Assembly (NCBI GenBank): GCA_902474785.1
Contig: CABRXB010000041.1
Location: forward strand, 1-8,109
Direction of reading: 5' to 3'
Length of the DNA: 8,109 nucleotides
From: an uncultured Eubacteriales bacterium
Lineage (GTDB): Bacteria > Bacillota > Clostridia > Oscillospirales > Feifaniaceae
Shown here piece by piece: positions 5,869 through 8,109 of the stretch. The position numbers and the translations under genes were made by a program. Every line of letters starts with the position of its first letter. Positions within the stretch are counted from its first letter, which is position 1. The notes beneath the pieces were generated by a model. It was given only the letters and a program-made list of their open reading frames with translations. It did not search any database and was not told the DNA's origin.

Positions 5869-6955
5869 GATTCTCAGCGACACCAACCGCGGGGGCGCGG
5901 GGGTGTACCTGGAAAACTACATTGCGCATGCCGCGCCCGACATGGAGATTTTGGTGGCGCTGCCCGAGGGAGCGGCCATGGCCGACCGGCTGAAGGCGGC
6001 CGGCGCGCAGGTTGTGGAGTGCGCCTTGCAGGGCGACCGCTCCTATGACAAAAGAGATGTAGAGACCCTGCGCGTCTGCATCGAGACCTTTTCTCCCGAC
6101 CTTGTGCACACGCACGGCAGCCTTTCGGGGCGCATTGCGGCGCGGCGCGCCGGCCGCTGCAAAACGGTGTACACCAAACACACGCTCAGCGAGCCGCGCA
6201 AGGGGTTAAAAGGGCGTGTGGCCGCAATGATGGACGACCGTCTGACCGATGCGGTCATCGCCGTCTCCAACGCCGCGCGGGAAAACCTGCTGGAAGACGG
6301 CGTCAAACACGAGAAGATCCATCGGATCTACAACGGGATCACGGGTTTTGCCCCGGCGGATGTCGCGCAAAAGTGCGCGGCGCGCAGGGCGCTCGGCCTT
6401 TCGCCCGAGAGCGTTGTGGCGGCTTGCGTGGCGCGATTGGAACCTGTGAAAAACCACGAGATGCTGCTGGCGGCCTTCTCAATGGCAGCAGTGCAAAACC
6501 CTTTTTTGACTCTGCTGTTGTGCGGCGACGGGTCGCTGCGGCGACAACTGGAAGCGCAGGCCGCCGCGTTGCCGGGGGGAGATCGCATCATCTTTTTGGG
6601 AGAGCGCGAGAGCGTGGCGCAGATCTATGCCGCCGCCGACCTCTTTGTGCTGACCTCCCACAGTGAGAATTTGCCGCTGACGGTGCTGGAGGCCATGTCC
6701 GCGGGGCTTCCAAGCCTGCTGACCAACGTGGGCGGCATGGCGGAGGTGGCGGGCGAGGACAAAACAGCCCTCTTCACAGCGCCTGAAAAAAAAGAGCGTA
6801 CGGCGCGCGCGCTGCTTGAGCTCGCGGGCGATCAGACGCTGCGCGACCGTCTTGGAAAAGCGGCCAGGCAGCGTTTTGAAGAACAGTTTACGGCGCAGGT
6901 CTTTGCGCGACAAACAGACAGTCTTTACAGAAAGCTGGTGACAGGTTGTGAATAG
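5855..6955 (+). CDS. GT4 family glycosyltransferase
   Basis: This is a 366-residue retaining glycosyltransferase with the GT-B fold of family GT4. The N-terminal acceptor domain begins MKILEILSDTNRGGAGVYLEN, with the glycine-rich loop at 13-16, and includes DLVHTHGSLSGRIAARRA (82-99). The C-terminal nucleotide-sugar domain shows VARLEPVKNHEMLLAAF (192-208) with Arg194 and Lys199, LLCGDGSLR (221-229), and IYAAADLFVLTSHSEN (257-272). The EX7E motif is E271...E279 in SENLPLTVLEAMSAGLP. No signal peptide or membrane span is seen, so it acts in the cytoplasm, probably on a membrane-bound lipid-linked acceptor. The ATG at 5855 has GAGG 6 bases upstream (5845-5848) and lies inside the end of the Wzy-like gene, suggesting coupling. 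Donor and acceptor sugars cannot be told from sequence. Confidence 0.93.
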   Translation: MKILEILSDTNRGGAGVYLENYIAHAAPDMEILVALPEGAAMADRLKAAGAQVVECALQGDRSYDKRDVETLRVCIETFSPDLVHTHGSLSGRIAARRAGRCKTVYTKHTLSEPRKGLKGRVAAMMDDRLTDAVIAVSNAARENLLEDGVKHEKIHRIYNGITGFAPADVAQKCAARRALGLSPESVVAACVARLEPVKNHEMLLAAFSMAAVQNPFLTLLLCGDGSLRRQLEAQAAALPGGDRIIFLGERESVAQIYAAADLFVLTSHSENLPLTVLEAMSAGLPSLLTNVGGMAEVAGEDKTALFTAPEKKERTARALLELAGDQTLRDRLGKAARQRFEEQFTAQVFARQTDSLYRKLVTGCE

Positions 6956-7448
6956 AACAAATCGCCGCAGGCGCGGCGTCAACTTTTTCGATCTCTTTGT
7001 GCTGCTGCTGGTGGTGGCGGTGGGGCTGCTCGCCGCCTACTTCATCAAGGGGACCAAAGTGCTGCCCACGGGCGGCAACAAACCCATCGAAGTGACCTAC
7101 CGCGTGGAGATTGAAAATGTCAGCGAGCAGGTGCGCGATTCGGCCAAAGTCGGCGTTTCGGTGCGCGACGGCGTGCGCAAGTCGGCGCTTGGCAAGGTCA
7201 CCGACGTGTCGTCTTCGGCCTTTTTCCAGATGAAGGGCGACGCGCAGACCGGCGAGGTCAGACGCTCGGAGGTGGAGGGACGCTATAATGTCACCGTCAC
7301 CTGTACGGCGCAAGGCGAGCTGCGCGGCGACCGGGTGGTCATCAATGAGTTCACAATGGGCGTGGGCACACAGGTGGCTTTGCAGTCGGCCGGCATCTCG
7401 GGCACGGGATATTGCGTGGCGCTCAACTATGTTGAGCTCGGACAGTGA
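6948..7448 (+). CDS. DUF4330-like single-pass membrane protein (first copy)
   Basis: This is a 166-residue protein with a basic N-terminus (NRTNRRRRG), one transmembrane helix at about 12-33, and an extracytoplasmic domain of mostly beta-strand character. The opening VNFFDLFVLLLVV matches the NxxDL membrane-entry motif of DUF4330 proteins. EVTYRVEIENV (48-58) and LGKVTDV (81-87) align with the second copy. It lacks the AVEEGDPLFD-type segment found in that copy, showing SVRDGVRKSALGKV instead, so it is a divergent paralogue. The start is a GTG at 6948, overlapping the glycosyltransferase stop by 8 bases with only a weak AGG upstream, so translation is probably coupled. The function of the family is unknown; a role in glycan assembly or export is inferred from the neighbours. 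Confidence 0.75.
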   Translation: MNRTNRRRRGVNFFDLFVLLLVVAVGLLAAYFIKGTKVLPTGGNKPIEVTYRVEIENVSEQVRDSAKVGVSVRDGVRKSALGKVTDVSSSAFFQMKGDAQTGEVRRSEVEGRYNVTVTCTAQGELRGDRVVINEFTMGVGTQVALQSAGISGTGYCVALNYVELGQ

Positions 7449-7453
7449 GGAGG
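7449..7453 (+). promoter_or_regulatory. Ribosome binding site that fixes the second DUF4330 start
   Basis: GGAGG lies 6 bases before the ATG at 7460. The longer frame from the GTG at 7445 would include this site in the coding sequence, so the ATG is preferred. Confidence 0.8.
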
Positions 7454-7459
7454 GAGCAT

Positions 7460-7963
7460 ATGGGAAAGAGAAATCAGGAAAAAAGAGGCAAGCTGTTTGG
7501 CGTGCTCAACATCCTCGACCTCATCATCTTGGTCTTCCTCCTGTCGCTGGCGGCAGCCCTTGCTCTGCGCGGCGATGTGAAGGACGCCCTTGGGAACACG
7601 GCCGACGATGTGACGGTCGACTACTCCATTCGCATAGAGCCGGTGCGCGTCATGACCTACATGGCGGTGGAGGAGGGCGACCCGCTCTTCGACAATGAGA
7701 CGGGAAACCGGATCGGCACCGTCACCAAGGTTACGGCCAGCCCCTATATGAGAGAGGTGACGCTGCTCGACGGCTCGGTTGTGACCAGCCCCGACCCCGA
7801 GTATCTCACGGTCATTGTCTTTGCGCAGGGCACGGGCAAAAACAGCGACCTCGGCGTGATGCTGGGCGGGTCGCGCCTGTGCTCTCCGGGGGGCACCATC
7901 AAGCTGGCATCCACGCGGCTTGACACAAACGGCAAGTTTGACACCGTGGAGGTTGTCTCATAA
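7460..7963 (+). CDS. DUF4330 family single-pass membrane protein (second copy)
   Basis: This is a 167-residue protein. A basic N-terminus is followed by KLFGVLNILDLIILVFLL (11-28), the hallmark of DUF4330 proteins, with one membrane helix at about 18-36. The outside domain contains VDYSIRIEPVR (53-63), AVEEGDPLFDNETGNRIG (69-86), TVTKV (87-91) and EYLTVIVFAQG (114-124), and ends with a beta-rich tail. There is no lipobox or obvious enzyme motif. The gene starts 11 bases after the first copy, making a tandem of related but not identical proteins. No function is established for the family. The linkage to a Wzy-like protein and a GT4 enzyme suggests a membrane partner in polysaccharide assembly, which is inference. 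Confidence 0.87.
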   Translation: MGKRNQEKRGKLFGVLNILDLIILVFLLSLAAALALRGDVKDALGNTADDVTVDYSIRIEPVRVMTYMAVEEGDPLFDNETGNRIGTVTKVTASPYMREVTLLDGSVVTSPDPEYLTVIVFAQGTGKNSDLGVMLGGSRLCSPGGTIKLASTRLDTNGKFDTVEVVS

Positions 7964-8013
7964 ATGAGGGTCTGTTCGTTGAAAGATTGTGCAAAAAAAC
8001 GGCGTCAAACTTG

Positions 8014-8042
8014 TTGACTTGTCACAAAAAATTGTCTATTAT
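8014..8042 (+). promoter_or_regulatory. Sigma-A promoter for a gene beyond the window
   Basis: TTGACT (8014-8019) and TATTAT (8037-8042) are separated by 17 bases and both hexamers match consensus at five of six positions. Transcription is expected near 8048-8050. At least 60 bases of untranslated leader follow within the window. GTCAA/TTGAC (8004-8008/8014-8018) forms a small inverted repeat overlapping the -35 box, which may or may not be meaningful. Confidence 0.85.
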
Positions 8043-8048
8043 ATAGAG

Positions 8049-8109
8049 TATAACATGAAAAAAGTGAAGTAGTGGCCCGGGCTGTTTTTGAGGCGGCTCT
8101 GCGGCGGGG
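8049..8109 (+). other. Start of an untranslated leader, gene not in window
   Basis: After the predicted transcription start there is no convincing ribosome binding site and start codon pair. A five-codon frame at 8055-8072 lacks a binding site. The leader turns GC-rich and includes the palindrome GCCCGGGC (8075-8082). It may be the beginning of a structured 5' leader, but too little is present to name a class. Confidence 0.3.

Noticed and set aside
8055..8072. Five-codon leader peptide MKKVK
   Set aside because: No ribosome binding site precedes it and a frame this short arises easily by chance.

Overview
This window looks like the chromosome of a moderately GC-rich Firmicute, most likely class Clostridia. 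The evidence is the gene order ylxM-ffh-rpsP-khpA-rimM-trmD, strong AGGAGG-type ribosome binding sites, sigma-A promoters with 17-bp spacers, AT-rich leaders between GC-rich genes, and DUF4330-type proteins. The family or genus cannot be fixed from this sequence. All ten recognised genes are on the + strand, and no tRNA, rRNA, insertion sequence or CRISPR array is visible.

Region 1 (about 1-3801) is a protein-targeting and ribosome-maturation operon. A near-consensus promoter (14-42) and a short palindromic leader (52-72) precede ylxM (HTH partner of SRP genes) and ffh (SRP GTPase). Then come rpsP (ribosomal protein S16), khpA (KH RNA-binding protein), rimM (30S maturation factor) and trmD (tRNA m1G37 methyltransferase), with rimM and trmD joined by an ATGA overlap. 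Gaps between genes are short, but three of them (ffh/rpsP, rpsP/khpA, khpA/rimM) hold an inverted repeat able to form an RNA hairpin. The khpA/rimM element is the largest and has an alternative pairing partner.

Region 2 (3802-3948) is a 147-base spacer with two consecutive stem-loops. The first looks like a terminator and the second is a 13-bp bulged hairpin. rplS often follows trmD, but it is not here.

Region 3 (3949-7963) is a tightly packed four-gene surface-glycan module: a large Wzy/WaaL-type polytopic membrane protein with an unusual N-terminal extension, a GT4 glycosyltransferase, and two different single-pass DUF4330-like proteins. Overlaps of 14 and 8 bases and a gap of 11 bases suggest coupled translation and a shared pathway. 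The inferred scheme is that the GT4 enzyme builds a lipid-linked glycan inside the cell, the Wzy-like protein polymerises or transfers it outside, and the DUF4330 pair assists at the membrane. This is the best candidate in the window for an undescribed system.

Region 4 (7964-8109) holds another strong promoter (8014-8042) and the start of a leader for a gene beyond the window.
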